Origin: Darksidea phi
Taxonomy: Eukaryota; Ascomycota; Dothideomycetes; Pleosporales; Lentitheciaceae
Length of the DNA: 64,000 nucleotides
Assembly (NCBI GenBank): GCA_030770425.1
Contig: JASJFT010000042.1
Span: 1-64,000, forward strand
Reading direction: 5' to 3'
Shown here: positions 1-10,892 of the stretch, piece by piece
How positions within the stretch are numbered: position 1 is the stretch's first letter
Layout of the letters: each line of letters begins with the position of its first letter
Made by a program: the position numbers and the translations under genes
The notes under the pieces: model-generated
The model's database searches: none
The model's input: only the letters and a program-made list of their open reading frames with translations
What the model was told of the DNA's origin: nothing

Positions 1-745
1 GTGAGATGTCGAAACATTGAAACACAATGAGGTGATTAGAATCACGAAAAACACAGCCAGCCCAGGAGCCAACGTGAATTTTCAGAGTCTTTATCGAGCT
101 GTGGAAGTGCTCGCGCACTGGCGAAGAATGGCGCGTCTGGTTCGGTGTGTTTAAGCCCGATGAAGTAGATGTAGAAGTAGACGAGGACATGATGATAGGA
201 GGGTGGAGACCAGAGTCCATTACTTGAGGTTTGGTGCTGCGCTTGTAGTGGAGTGTGGCGATGGTTCTGGTAGTGAAGCCTGATTGTTTGTTGACGGTGT
301 GAAGATGCTTTGTTGTGCTGATGGTGGCACTGAGGGTGGTGGATAAGGCGATTTTATATGTGTGAAGGGAGACAGAGTTTGCAGGCCATGGTCTCTGGAA
401 GCTTCTCCCGGCGGCATCATTCAAACGTGCAATGAGTCTGCGAGGCTCGTGGTCGCATCGTGGCATTTACATGGCGCGCGCTCATGCAGCTTAGTTGCAT
501 CAGATGCCCATCCGATTAAATTACGAAATTTTGCGTTCTATAGATGATCCATATTGAAGTCTTCGGTACTGATACATTCCTCGCAGCGTTTTCGAAAATC
601 GTAGTAAGGGATGCGTTCCCTATTGTTAAATAAGAAATGCTGTGTGATTGAGTATTTGGCCTGCAGTGTAGGTACAAGCATAGTGCAGAGACCTTTCAGA
701 ACCAGCGTTGGATCATAGTGGGGAGGAGGGTGCGCTTCAGCGAGT
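1..745. other. no supported gene; one coding-like fragment on the minus strand
   Basis: No gene can be supported here. On the minus strand an open frame at 538-774 reads like protein (it includes a run with several Tyr, Arg and Cys residues near its end), but it has no ATG and no recognisable upstream exon, so it may be the remains of a gene. The rest shows nothing recognisable. Confidence 0.4.
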
Positions 746-1093
746 ATGCTTAACACGTTGAGCAGTATCTCCAATCCTCTCTCATTCTCATGTCAGGCAA
801 GGTATCGGGAAGCCGTCGACGACCACTGGGCTGTGGAACATGGCGTGCCAGCAAGTGCCGTCGATGTTAGGAGACAGGACATATTTCGAGAATGGTGTGG
901 CACCGAGCCCGATCTGAACTGTAATAGATGGCACTATGTTACTGGGTTGTCATCCCGGGAAGCGCTAATTCTGGGAGTTGCAAGATATTTTCTAGATCTC
1001 AGAGAGGGACGAAGAGCCTGTCCTCCACATGATGTAATGGATGCCTTTGATGATTTCAAGTTGATACCGAGCACCGCCCTATCGGTAAAATGA
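746..1093 (+). CDS. hypothetical protein, 115 aa
   Basis: A short open frame starts at an ATG (746) and ends at TGA (1091-1093). Residues 18 to 100 have a protein-like composition, rich in Trp, Arg and acidic residues and ending in a predicted helical stretch with Leu, Ala and Arg. A TCATGTCAG just before codon 18 resembles a 3' splice site, so the conserved part could be the second exon of a larger gene whose first exon lies upstream, or a gene remnant. No family is recognised, there is no signal peptide or membrane segment, and no function is proposed. Confidence 0.3.
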   Translation: MLNTLSSISNPLSFSCQARYREAVDDHWAVEHGVPASAVDVRRQDIFREWCGTEPDLNCNRWHYVTGLSSREALILGVARYFLDLREGRRACPPHDVMDAFDDFKLIPSTALSVK

Positions 1094-1548
1094 CCTAGCT
1101 CAATCAGTATTTACGGAATTTGCTTACTTGAACACGACAGGGTTGGAGACATTAACGTGTTCTGCAGCATGCGCACGACCTCGTGACCACTTGATGGCCA
1201 GGTCTGACACATAATTTACACAGCTCGATTTCAAGAATGGACGCGTTATATGGACACATTTGTGGTGTCATTGACGCCTTACCCTCAGGTTCGGCACGTT
1301 GATGGAGCCTGTAAGGGCCAACGGAGATCAAATAGCACTTCCGTCTAGGGTACCATACCACGTTGAACATTCCCCACCTCGGACCGGTTGAGTTGCCGGG
1401 TCCAGTTTCTTCCCCCGTACATGTGAAAGGTAAGAGGTCTGTGCAATGATAAATACTCTCCCCTTGCCTGCTCGCTCATTCCTTACATTACACGAACCTC
1501 TTTAACACCTTTGGTTGTTCCGAATCTTACTCACTTTACCCGTTCACT
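1094..1548. promoter_or_regulatory. upstream region of the RBR ligase gene
   Basis: No gene is seen. The last 150 bases before the RBR start codon are pyrimidine-rich (many CT, TTAC and CACT runs), as is usual for 5' leader regions in filamentous ascomycetes. A 72-codon minus-strand frame at 1152-1370 begins with ATG but has no recognisable content. Confidence 0.3.
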
Positions 1549-2984
1549 ATGACCGACTGCGCAACCGTTCAACCGTCCCACTCGACAGCCCTAGACGATG
1601 AGATTGCAGCCCTAACGCTGCAGCTGGAGGAGATTGATTTGCACTCCCAGTCCGGGAAAGGGAAGCATGCAGTCGACAACCCTCCGGATAGCGAAATCGC
1701 ATTCTCCAGCTTTCAAGCTGAACTTGAAACCTTACAGCTCTTCTTGATGGACCAACAGTTAGCTCAAAGCATGGGTGCCGCCGTGCACACCGACGGAGCG
1801 CTCATCACAGACCTTACGTCTCAAGACATCCAGTCTCACGAAGACAGACGCGTTGCCATCCGAATGAGCAACGAGGACCCCGAAATCGAAGGCCCGCCGC
1901 AAACTGTTGCAATGGAGCTGCGCACCACGGTTCAGAACTGGACGTCTACTGTGTCTGAGATGCTTGCCACATCTTCCATCGTGGACTTCTCCGACGACGA
2001 GACTGAAGCTGGTCCGTCCATGAGCTACACTGAGCGTCAAGCCGATGTTCTTGAGAAGTTGTCCGAGACTACCCGATGTAGTGTATGCTTCAGCCGGTCT
2101 CCTGTTGCGCTCACGATCGACACGAAGTGTACCACAGGCAACCATCGATACTGTATTGGTTGCATGAAGTATGTCTTCCTCCGTGCTACTAGGGAGGAGC
2201 CGTATTACCCGCCTCGGTGCTGCCAACAGCCTATTCCACTTGAGCTTATTGAGAAGCACATGACCATTGGAGAAGTAGACGCCTTCAAATCGGCAGCTGT
2301 CGAGTTTTCCACCGCCGACAGGGTCTACTGCAGCAACCGTCAATGTGGGCGGTTTATACTTCCCGAGCGAATCGAGGCCGGCATGAACCGGGCAACATGT
2401 GGAATCTGTGGTCAATCTACGTGTTCAGCTTGCAAGAATGTCTATCACAACGATACCAACTGTCCGGATGACCTAGCGCTTCGACAAGCTCAAGAATTAG
2501 CGCGTGGTGAGGGATGGCAGTCGTGTCCCGCTTGTAACCGACTCATTGATCTTAAATCCGGTTGCAACCACATGACGTAGGTTGTCCTATCTACAGCTTT
2601 TTTCACTGACGTCAGCTAACGAGACCTTTCTCAAGGTGTCCTTGTGGTACGCATTTCTGCTATGTTTGTGGTTCAACATGGAAGATATGCAGTTGCCCAC
2701 ATGCAGATCCAGCTCGGATCCAGGAGCGGGCCGAAGAAGTCGTAGATCTTGATGCTCCATTTGATCTTCCTCGTGCCGAGCGCCAACGACGAGTCCAAGC
2801 GGTTCAGAGGGAGCTTTTGGAGAACGACGAATGTGAGCACCCAGGCCGGTTTCAGCGCATCGCCAATAGTAGGCGGCAAGGCATGCGATGTGAGCTGTGC
2901 AGTGACAGACATTGGAAGTATATCTTGCAGTGCCGCCATTGTCATATCAATGTATGCGAGGACTGCCGTCGCAATCGGATCTAG
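1549..2984 (+). CDS. RBR (RING1-IBR-RING2) E3 ubiquitin ligase
   Basis: Two exons (1549-2576, 2636-2984) give 458 aa; the 59-nt intron (gtaggt..caag) splits an ACG codon and splicing restores the RING2 motif. Residues 1-175 are polar and probably disordered. RING1 starts at about residue 177 (CSVC, then a Cys/His series to about 225), the IBR spans about 245-305, and RING2 begins near 326 with CPAC followed by GCNHMTC. The Cys just after HMT, the first complete codon of exon 2, fits the catalytic cysteine that RBR enzymes use to take ubiquitin from E2 as a thioester. A Cys/His-rich tail follows, ending CEDCRRNRI. The domain order resembles fungal Ariadne-like proteins; substrates are unknown. 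Confidence 0.85.
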
Positions 2985-3552
2985 GGGACGGGAAACGTGT
3001 TTTTGTGTAAGGAAGGCACGTTAGGAATAGCATTTTGAGCTTTCATCCACTTCTGTCACTCATTCAGTACGCACATGTAATTGAACCAGGTCGTTCGTTT
3101 ACACTGTCTTCCTACCCTACAAATTGTGCGGAAATGACTGAGCTGAAACACAACTTCGTGGTCCTAGGTGTGAAATCCTCTTTTTGGCGCAATAAACACC
3201 GACACCCTTCTGGATAAGTTTTACCGACTTTGTTGCCCAACTTTTAAACTCAGTACGGAAAAACAAACACTCTACTCAAGCTCTCTATGCCAAACATTAG
3301 CTCTATTAGACCTGAACTACAAAGCATATAGACTACCCAATATCTAGAAAGTATAAGCCAACCAGGACCCAGATCCCTTTCCGACCATGGCGTGCTGGAC
3401 CTTTTCCTACTCCACCACGACTCGCGTCCAGGAAGCATCTATAACATCTATGAAAAAAAGAAGCAAAGAATAGAGCAAGGTTCAATCCAACCAAAGTCCA
3501 GACCCGAGAATGTATGACTGCATCATAGCGCGTGCGCATCTTTTTTAATATC
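2985..3552. other. convergent intergenic region
   Basis: The RBR gene and the mevalonate kinase gene end tail to tail here. The segment should hold both 3' untranslated regions; an AATAAA lies at 3190-3195 (gcgcAATAAAcac). No further gene is seen. Confidence 0.4.
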
Positions 3553-5164
3553 TCATTCGCTCTCCCACGGCCTCCAAAATCTCCATCCCTCTCTGACCTC
3601 TCGTTCAATATTTCGGCTGCGTGCACTGGCAACACCCACTAGTTTCTCGATCCCCTCGGTGCCCTCAGCCTTCAAAAACTTCTCCTGATCAATCTCCTCG
3701 CCCCCCTCCTCTTCGTTCTCATTGTGCAGCACAGCCGGCCAAAGAATGCCCACACCATCGCCTGCCAACGTAGTCTCAAACTTCTCGAACCCTTCGTTCT
3801 CGAGTTTGATTTCTAGATTATCGAGGATGGCGTGCTTGAGCTTCGTGCCGGAGGATATGACGGAAGCAGTGGTGGTGATGGGAGAATCGGGTTCGGAATC
3901 CGACGAGTCGGAAGAGTGGGTGGGCTCGTGGTGGGTACCGTTACCATGTCCGGTGACTGTGGGCTGCGGTTTGATGATTGTAATAGCGCAGCCGCCTCCT
4001 CCGGCGCCCGTGAGCTTTGTCCAGCCAATGCCGGTGTGATCGATGATTTCTCGGATACGTTCGAGCTTGGGATGCGATACACCCAGAGACACCAGGAGAC
4101 CGTGATTAATAGTAACGAGATCGCCCAGGTACTTCAGCGACTCACGCGACGTAGGATCAAAATCGGGCGATGTGAGGAGCTTGTGTGCAGATTCTGTGAT
4201 GAGACCGATGGCATCGAGGATATGTTCTGTGAGAGCGGGGTGGTTCGCCTTTAGGGTTGCCACCTTTGCGACTTCGACAGCTGTGCTGCGGGCCTGACGT
4301 GTGTTTACTAAAAGGAGGGGTAGCTCGGGGAAGCTGTGCAGTGGGACAATGCGAGAGGGCTTATTGTCACCTGTGCGCTGGTAGAGGACTGCTTTGCCGC
4401 CTGAAGCTACCGTGTTGTCGATGCCAGAGGGGTTGCCATGTATACACATCTCGCCCACAAACGCCCAGCGGTTGATTCTTTCGATTTGGAGTTCACACTC
4501 TTGTGACGGCTGATCTGAATGGGGACCACTCAATGCCCGTATCTGAAGCAGCAATGCAGCACTTATACAGACTGAGATACTCGCGCTACTTCCCAGACCG
4601 GCTCTTAGCGGAATGGTTGAGCGGATTGTATAAACGCATGGGTTTGTCTTCCGTGACGCCAGTGAGAGGAATAGGTAAAGGAAGCAACAGGCGGACGAGT
4701 GGTGGACTTTCCGTATTGCCTCAGGTACTTTAGGAGACACCTCCTCAATGTGCGGTCGCAGGGCCGCCAGAAGATCCGGATCTAGCGACGACACCAGATC
4801 GTAATAGTACTTCTTCTTCCCTGGCGCTGAGAAAGCGTCCCATGGTAGCTCGTCGATGTTCCATGTATGTTGTAGCTCGATATCGGGGAAGCGCACCGTC
4901 ACGGTTCGATGTGATTTGGAGAGGAAGGAAACGTGCAGGTAGGAGCGGAGGGCAATGGCAGCAGCAATTGCAGGCTGACGGTTGTTAGCAAATGTCAAGA
5001 ATGCTTTCACCTTGAGATCGTACCTTGCCATGGACCACTGCGTGCTCTCCATACACAATGACCTTGCCGGGCGCAGAGACCATGAAGGGGGGCATCATGG
5101 GCGACGACTGCTTGCGATGCAGCGCAGGGGCGTCATTCGATTGCAGCGTCTCTTGAGCGGGCAT
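3553..5164 (-). CDS. erg12: mevalonate kinase
   Basis: Mevalonate kinase phosphorylates mevalonate with ATP in the ergosterol/isoprenoid pathway. The model has two exons (5164-5024 and 4974-3553, 49-nt phase-0 intron) and 520 aa. Exon 1 carries the substrate-site motif APGKVIVYGEHAVVHGK and joins cleanly to PAIAAAIALRSYL. The GHMP nucleotide loop PLRAGLGSSAS lies near residues 169-179, and the C-terminal GHMP motif TGAGGGGCAIT near 355-370. The protein is longer than yeast Erg12 because of an N-terminal tail and an acidic Ser/Asp/Glu-rich insert after the C-terminal motif, as in other filamentous fungi. The ATG at 5164 is the first in frame before the conserved motif; the frame is open further upstream without another ATG. 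Confidence 0.9.
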
Positions 5165-6433
5165 GTTGGGGAGCAATTGGGCGGGTATCGTATCAACGGG
5201 CGATTGTTCTGGTGTTTGGGTGGAGTGCGACGACGTGGTGCGCGGCTTACGATTTTCTATGGGATGCGGTTAGTCCGAGCCGCAAGTGGAAGGTTGGACT
5301 TGAAGAAATACCAGGCGTGTTGTACCCTTTTGTACGCAATCTACCGTCAGAAAGCATAGCAAAGATTCAGCAGTGAATGCGTGCGTCGGAACGACTAGGG
5401 GAAGAATAATTTACAGACGCGTCACCAGCTGCTGAGATGAGGGCTTTTGATGGTTGGTCTGTTGTTTGCAAAATGGCGCCGAGCTAGCGCGAAACGGAGC
5501 CCCGATTATCCGCCGCGCTGCAGGAACACCCCCACATCCTGGCGTTTCTAGAAGCGCCCTCTAGCCATTCTGCCGCTATCGAGAATTCGGTGCATGCCCT
5601 CGTCACATCGCTCTACGTACTTCGGCTTTTTGAACGCATTGGAATGTTGTGGAATCGTTCAATTTTGACTTCGTGGGGTCAGCAATGGTAAGCTATGTAT
5701 GACATGCATTCATTGGCTCGGCCCGGCTGCATGAAGCTTCCAACGGCTGCCGGTTTCCAGTTTACCGGGAAAAGGGCACCCGCTGCCACTCGAGGATGAG
5801 CGATGTTTCAGCAATATAAAACCATTCAACCTTCGCTCCTCATCGTTCCTTCAGCCTTCGTCAAATCACGCAGTTTTTGCTAGGATTGAGCACGCCCATG
5901 GTGCTGTCGTTCAGGTAGCACTCGAGCAATTGAGGAGCAGTATACGCAAGCTTCATGATTCCGCTGCAATCGATCGTAATTGGATGCGCAATGTCGCTAT
6001 TAATGATGAATTCGAAAAAAGACCCGCACTAAGCCCGCACCTCTGGGGTAGAAGTCAAACCTCTCCATCAGTTAGAAGATGGAGACGCGAAATCACATCC
6101 GGAACCCTTTGATTGGAGTAGTAGTCTGTATCATAGGCCTTCCAACCAAGACGCTGTCTAGCTAGAATGGGACGGAGAGTTTTCTCTCTCAAGTTTCATA
6201 TGGCCTGTCGGAGCATGGCGCGGATGGAGTCGGGGAAAGCTTTGTACAATAGAGATCTAGATTCCAAAAGCGTCTCCGTGAACAGAGCCAGGAAAAAAAG
6301 GGGCAATTGACTTTTGGGAGAGGTGAGAATGACACTTTGAGTGTCTGACTGTTCCCAGTACTAAATGAGTTGAGTAAACATAGTTAAATGTTTACGAGGA
6401 ACGCATAAATTGCTCTAGACATTTAGTGCCTTC
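5165..6433. other. intergenic region with a promoter-like segment and possible lost gene start
   Basis: No gene is supported. On the plus strand a TATAAA (5815-5820) is followed by a CT-rich leader and an ATG at 5898 with a GTAGCA donor-like site 17 bases on, which looks like a gene start, but no continuing exon could be found. The remainder shows nothing recognisable. Confidence 0.3.
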
Positions 6434-7307
6434 TCAAAATAGAACCCTCCTCGCTGCCACAATCCCCGAGATATCCCACTTCTCAGGCGCCACTCGATCG
6501 ATCCACTCCTGCCAATCCCTGTCCCCCGATCGTTTCATAATATTCGCATATTCCCAATATTCCGGATAGCACCCAGCTCCTTCCCAATCGATAATGGTGA
6601 TTATAGGACAATTATCTCCTTCCCCGACGATAATGTTACCCGGCGCGATGTCCGCATGAGTGAAAACAGTCGTTTTAGACCTGGGAAGCATATCTGGAAG
6701 TTCTTTCTCGTAACGGCGCCCAAAGAAATGCAAGTAACGCTCGTATATGCGCCGGCGTAGATCATCATCGCTGGCAAGTGGATCTGGGCTTTGCGTTGGC
6801 AAAACCTGAATGAGGACATCATTTGAGGCCGTACCGTCGGCGCAGCACTGGAAATAATTTGGCGAATTGCGCCCGGTTTGGGTATTATGCGAAACTGATA
6901 GATCAAGTCCCAAATTTGGCGACAGATACTTTCCTTGATCCTATCGTCTTCGACGTAGGGCCAGACCTCGTCTAGGACTTCACCGTCCACATAGTCCATG
7001 CAGATATTCCCATTGCCTTCTGAGAAGGAAGACGAGTGTACGGTCGGTACAGGAACGCTGGTATATTGTCGTACAAGACGAAGAGCCGCTTCTCCGAGGG
7101 GTTTGACTCGATGCGCTGACTTCTCCACGACATCGCCATGGAGAGAGATAAGTGCGCCCGATTGCCGGCTTAAGATGCGAGGGGCATCCACTACTGTAAG
7201 CCAATCAGTATCAGAAAATGTATAGAATATTGTCCGTATCACGTACAACGCCTGAACAATTCAGGTGGAGGGGGTGGAGGTTGTCCAGGGACTGGGGGAG
7301 GGAGCAT
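6434..7307 (-). pseudogene. APH/choline-kinase-like phosphotransferase, frameshifted
   Basis: This belongs to the fungal aminoglycoside-phosphotransferase-like family of small-molecule kinases; the substrate is unknown. Exon 1 (7307-7247) encodes a proline-rich start, and a 53-nt intron (7246-7194) joins it to RILSRQSGALISLHGDVVEK. The frame stays open to about 6870 (QIWDLIYQFRIIPKPG). The conserved continuation, NYFQCCADGTASND, is in another frame with no usable GT..AG pair between, so a one-base-type indel lies near 6860-6880. The second half keeps the catalytic loop HADIAPGN and the metal-binding IDWEG motif and ends at TGA 6434. It is either a young pseudogene or a sequencing error; all catalytic motifs survive. 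Confidence 0.7.
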
Positions 7308-8273
7308 GATGAAAAAGTTGGCAACCACTTAGCTTTTGACCGGTGTCAAATGCTAGCCTGCGGAACTTAGAACGATGATGAAGCACTTAGAATTCTCCCA
7401 CGTATATATTGAGGGTGAGCTTGGGAATGTTGCAAGCGACGAGCTCCGCACAAGACGTAGCTCCCTTATGTAAGGGACTACACAGCGACGGTTAAAGAAA
7501 TCGAACTTACGCTCTATTGGCTATATAAACAATATGAAAGTTACTATATATAGAGTAGTAAGCGACTATATTAACTCCTTCTATAGTATGAGAGTAGTGG
7601 GATGCTGGCATCATTGCAGGCAATTTTTATACTGCGGGCGGCAGTGTGGGTGTGCAAACTTATCGCTACCGCTGTTGGAGTCTCCCAACGCTCTACGGCT
7701 CGGCAGCACATGTCATTGCTCGTCGCCTGTCAATATTCGAATCATCGCCTCGTCGTACTGTGCACAGCACCTTTACTTTATACAAACTCCTACTATGTTT
7801 CGTACGGACCTTATAAAAGACTCCCACTATGCAAATCCAAACAATTTTTTTTACATGTTAAGACTAGGTCATAGTAGACATTGTAGAGATCAGAATATAT
7901 ACTCATGAACAGATAGTAGCATTCTGGTATAGACGAGACGGATCGCTACCTCGCATAAGTACGATTCGCCCGACAAATATATATATCGGGGTCAGGTAAC
8001 CCGCAAGGAGCCGGGATCTGGCAAATAGAGGAGTACCTTAACACTTATAACTATCCTAGATTCTCAACTACTATTCGTTTACTTTTAGAGAGAGCCATAA
8101 TCTACGAAAGAGCGCTTTTACGAGACTAAGAAATAGAAAACAGGCTCTATAAACTTGGTCTACTTCGACACTAGGTATTACGTGAACAAAGGAATCGAGG
8201 ACCCCAGAAGCAAAACAAGAAGCAAATGTATCTCCAAACGCCACGCTATGCCAGATCGAAAAGATATTGTCTA
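7308..8273. other. AT-rich intergenic region
   Basis: No gene is supported. From about 7500 to 8060 the DNA is AT-rich with TATATA and CTATAGTA-like runs (for example TATATATATC near 7978), similar in texture to the decayed mobile-element DNA at the right of the window. No terminal repeats were recognised. Confidence 0.35.
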
Positions 8274-9442
8274 TTATACAGGAGTCTTGATCATAAGAAT
8301 CTAGCGTTCTCGTTAGTAAAGAACGGATACGAATTTGTAGGAGCGAGCATACCTCTTTCAGCGCCTGAGGATCCATACTAGCCATCTTCTTCTGCCTTAT
8401 GTACCTTTGCCGCACTGCGTGTCGTCCGCCCGCACTGAATATCAAGCCTGCGGCCGAACTCGGTGTTGATGTGCCAGTTGTAGGCACAGAACTGACAGGC
8501 GTACTGTCCTCTTCTTCACTTTCAGAGCTTGGATTGTTGGTTGTAGGGTTTGATCGTGCGGCTTCCTTGGCCGCCTTTTTGAGGGCTTTCTTGAGCTTCT
8601 TTTTTTCTTTGCGGGCGCGTTTCTCTGCTTTCCGACGGGCTTTGTCGGTGAGGGGTTCTGAAGAGGCTAGGGCAGGAGAGTCGATGGCCGAGGGAACGGA
8701 CGAGGATTTCTTTGATTTTTTGTCTTTCTTTTCCTTCTCGTCTATCTTGGACTTAGTGGCAGACTCATCGGTCTCAGTATCCTTTGCCGCCTCTTGACGG
8801 AGGTCCATACTCTTCTTCTTCCGCTTAAGCTTCGGTGGCTCCTCGACTACCTCCTCGCCCGATCGCTTTCTTTTCTTCGATTTCTTCTCCCTGACCTCAC
8901 TATCCGAGCTCTCCGGCTCAGACTTGACCTCCGCCTTCGCTCTCACTTCCTTTTTTACATCTCTTGTCATTTCACCTCCCACCAAAAAGCCCCCGCTAAC
9001 AAAATTCATAAACCCATACTTGCGATACACATACGCCTTCTGCTCAATCTTTTCCTGCCTCTCTTCTTCCTTCTTCACCTCCTCCTCATTGCCATTTAAT
9101 CGTCCTAGAATACTGGCTAGCCCCGCAAGGCCAAAGTTCTCCGCCCGCTCACTGCCACGCTTTGCGCCGAGCCCGAGATTATCGTCTTTGAGGAAAACAC
9201 GGATATGTGAGTGTGAAGCGGCGGTATAGTGTGCAGCATGCGCAGCATTTGCACCGAGGGAAGAGCCGGGTGTCCAGCCTTGGGAGGTGAGGATGCGGTG
9301 GCCGAAGCGGGTAGTGTTGTTGGCCCAAGTAGTGTTCTGGGGATCGTTCGAGATGCGGGAACGGCTTCGAACTATGTTAGCATGTTTGGAAGTGCAAGAG
9401 TTTGTAGGAGATCGCATACATCTTCGGTGCCGCGAGACCCAT
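8274..9442 (-). CDS. pxr1: G-patch protein Pxr1/Gno1 (rRNA processing, telomerase regulator)
   Basis: In yeast, Pxr1/Gno1 is a nucleolar G-patch activator of the Prp43 helicase, needed for early pre-rRNA cleavages and snoRNA trimming, and it also restrains telomerase. Three exons (9442-9420, 9364-8353, 8300-8274) give 353 aa. The 23-nt first exon encodes the family start MGLAAPK; splicing at GAAG yields IRSRISNDPQNTTW. The G-patch spans about residues 25-75 (FGHRILTSQGWTPGSSLGA), followed by HIRVFLKDDNLGLGA. A long Lys/Glu-rich tail, the KKE/D region, follows from about 130 to 290, then GRHAVRQRYIRQKKMA, and the 27-nt last exon supplies ILMIK as in homologues. It is divergent from the gene at 9721, with 278 bp between the start codons. 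Confidence 0.88.
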
Positions 9443-9720
9443 TGTGAATCCCTTGGAGCCTGTATACGGGTTACTAGAAGAAAAGTGTAAAAGTCCAGAT
9501 CCCCCGAAATTTTGGTGGCATACGCGCGCACTGACCACCGAAATCTTGGCGCTGATGTGGGGAACGAACGACGGAAGGCTCATTGCAAGTTTCCAACACT
9601 ACTCTTCACTACTAACACCCCGATTGATTCTCAAGTCTCAGAGAGCGATCGACTGATCCATACAATTCATCCGACTAACTTCCAGCACTAACCGCTCTTT
9701 AAACCACCACATCGGCGACA
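9443..9720. promoter_or_regulatory. divergent promoter between pxr1 and the coiled-coil gene
   Basis: The two start codons face away from each other across 278 bp, so the segment must carry both promoters and 5' leaders. The plus-strand side just before 9721 is pyrimidine- and A-rich (CACTAACCGCTC, AAACCACCACATC). No TATA box is evident. Confidence 0.4.
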
Positions 9721-10374
9721 ATGGCACCCCCGCATACTACCAGGAAGACTAGCACGACCACCGCGCAGTCCACCTCTCGCGGCGGCGATCGCAAGCACCA
9801 AAAGCGCATCATCAAGCAAGTCGAAGAGGAAGTCGTTACCGAAAACGAAGAGGAGGCCGAAGAGATGGATGTCGACGAGACGAACACGCCCGATAACTTG
9901 CAGAAGGCATCTAGCGGCGAACTGCAGAAGTTGATGGCTAATATGGTTGATGCTGTATGTTGAAGATGATACAGCATAGCCAGCTTTCAAGAGCCGCAGG
10001 ACTAGGAAGCGATGTGCTGCACTGACACAGCGTAGCAACGCAAGCGTCATCAAGTCCGTAAACAGGGCGTTCATAAGGCCTACGCAAATGCCCATGTTGA
10101 GATTCAGAAAGAGATCACTTCCCTCTTCGACGAGCACGAGACGAAAGCGTGAGCTCATGATGATACCTTTGTATCTCACATTCGGAAGCCTAACCTCAGC
10201 CATAGGTCCAAAGCTTACGATGCCCAGCTTAGCCGTCTGCAAGACCTGGCCAGACAGAAAGAGAGGATCGAAAAGACTATGGCAACAAAAGTCGCTGCTC
10301 TGCGTGCGGACTATGATGTGCACTCCGAGTCTCTGAGGAAGGTTATCGAGTTCCGCCTCAAGGAGCTACGCTGA
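9721..10374 (+). CDS. small coiled-coil protein of unknown function
   Basis: Three exons (9721-9954, 10036-10148, 10206-10374; introns 81 and 57 nt) give 171 aa. The first 30 residues are basic and Thr/Ser-rich (a possible nuclear signal), residues 33-60 are strongly acidic, and from about 65 to the end the protein is a charged alpha-helix with regular Leu/Ile/Val spacing, typical of a coiled coil. The second and third exons stay in frame with good donor (GTATGT, GTGAGC) and acceptor sites, which supports a real gene. The layout faintly recalls the Cor1/SYCP3-type helical proteins, but no family can be named with confidence. Confidence 0.65.
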
Positions 10375-10892
10375 GCTTATGTGGTCGCACTAGGACTGAA
10401 CTTTAGGGCGTTAGGATCTGATTCTATCAATGTAGCGCACATGGTAGAAGGCGCGACTCAGTATTCTGGTATTAAGGTGTACGTGTATGTATGGTGCCAT
10501 GGGCAAGATTCGGCGCGTGCACCGTACCTTGAGATAAGTGTGGATAGAATTTTTTTCAAGCGAAAGCGTGTGTAGGACAAAATCGCTGGTAGATGTCCAA
10601 GGGCTGAGAAGAGTTGGAGTTCCAAACAGTCACAACAATGATTACCATAGTAGTAGCACAACAATTGGCTTCAACGCTCGCTTTAGATTCTCTCGATCAA
10701 GGTGTCATCAACGTAGCCCCAACAAGCACGCTTTTGCTTCTCCTCGTACCCGGCCACCTCACCTCGCTCTTATCTTCCGTTCCACACATCGCTCGTAAAA
10801 TGCAGTCATATCAAAGCAAGATTACAATAAAACGTAACTCTAAGAGTCGTAATCTCCCCAAAATCCAAACACCTAGGTATGCTTATCTGATG
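10375..10892. other. convergent intergenic region
   Basis: The coiled-coil gene and palF converge here. Nothing beyond expected 3' untranslated DNA is seen; an AATAAA-like signal (acAATAAAacg) lies near 10826-10831 on the plus strand. Confidence 0.35.

Noticed and set aside
1759..2415. A 218-codon minus-strand frame opposite the RBR ligase gene.
   Set aside because: It is the antisense shadow of a strongly conserved Cys-rich coding exon and has no recognisable content.
6860..6955. An intron explaining the frame change in the phosphotransferase gene.
   Set aside because: Candidate donors (GTATCT, GTTTCG) with the CCAG acceptor either delete the conserved WDLIYQ region or leave the wrong phase.
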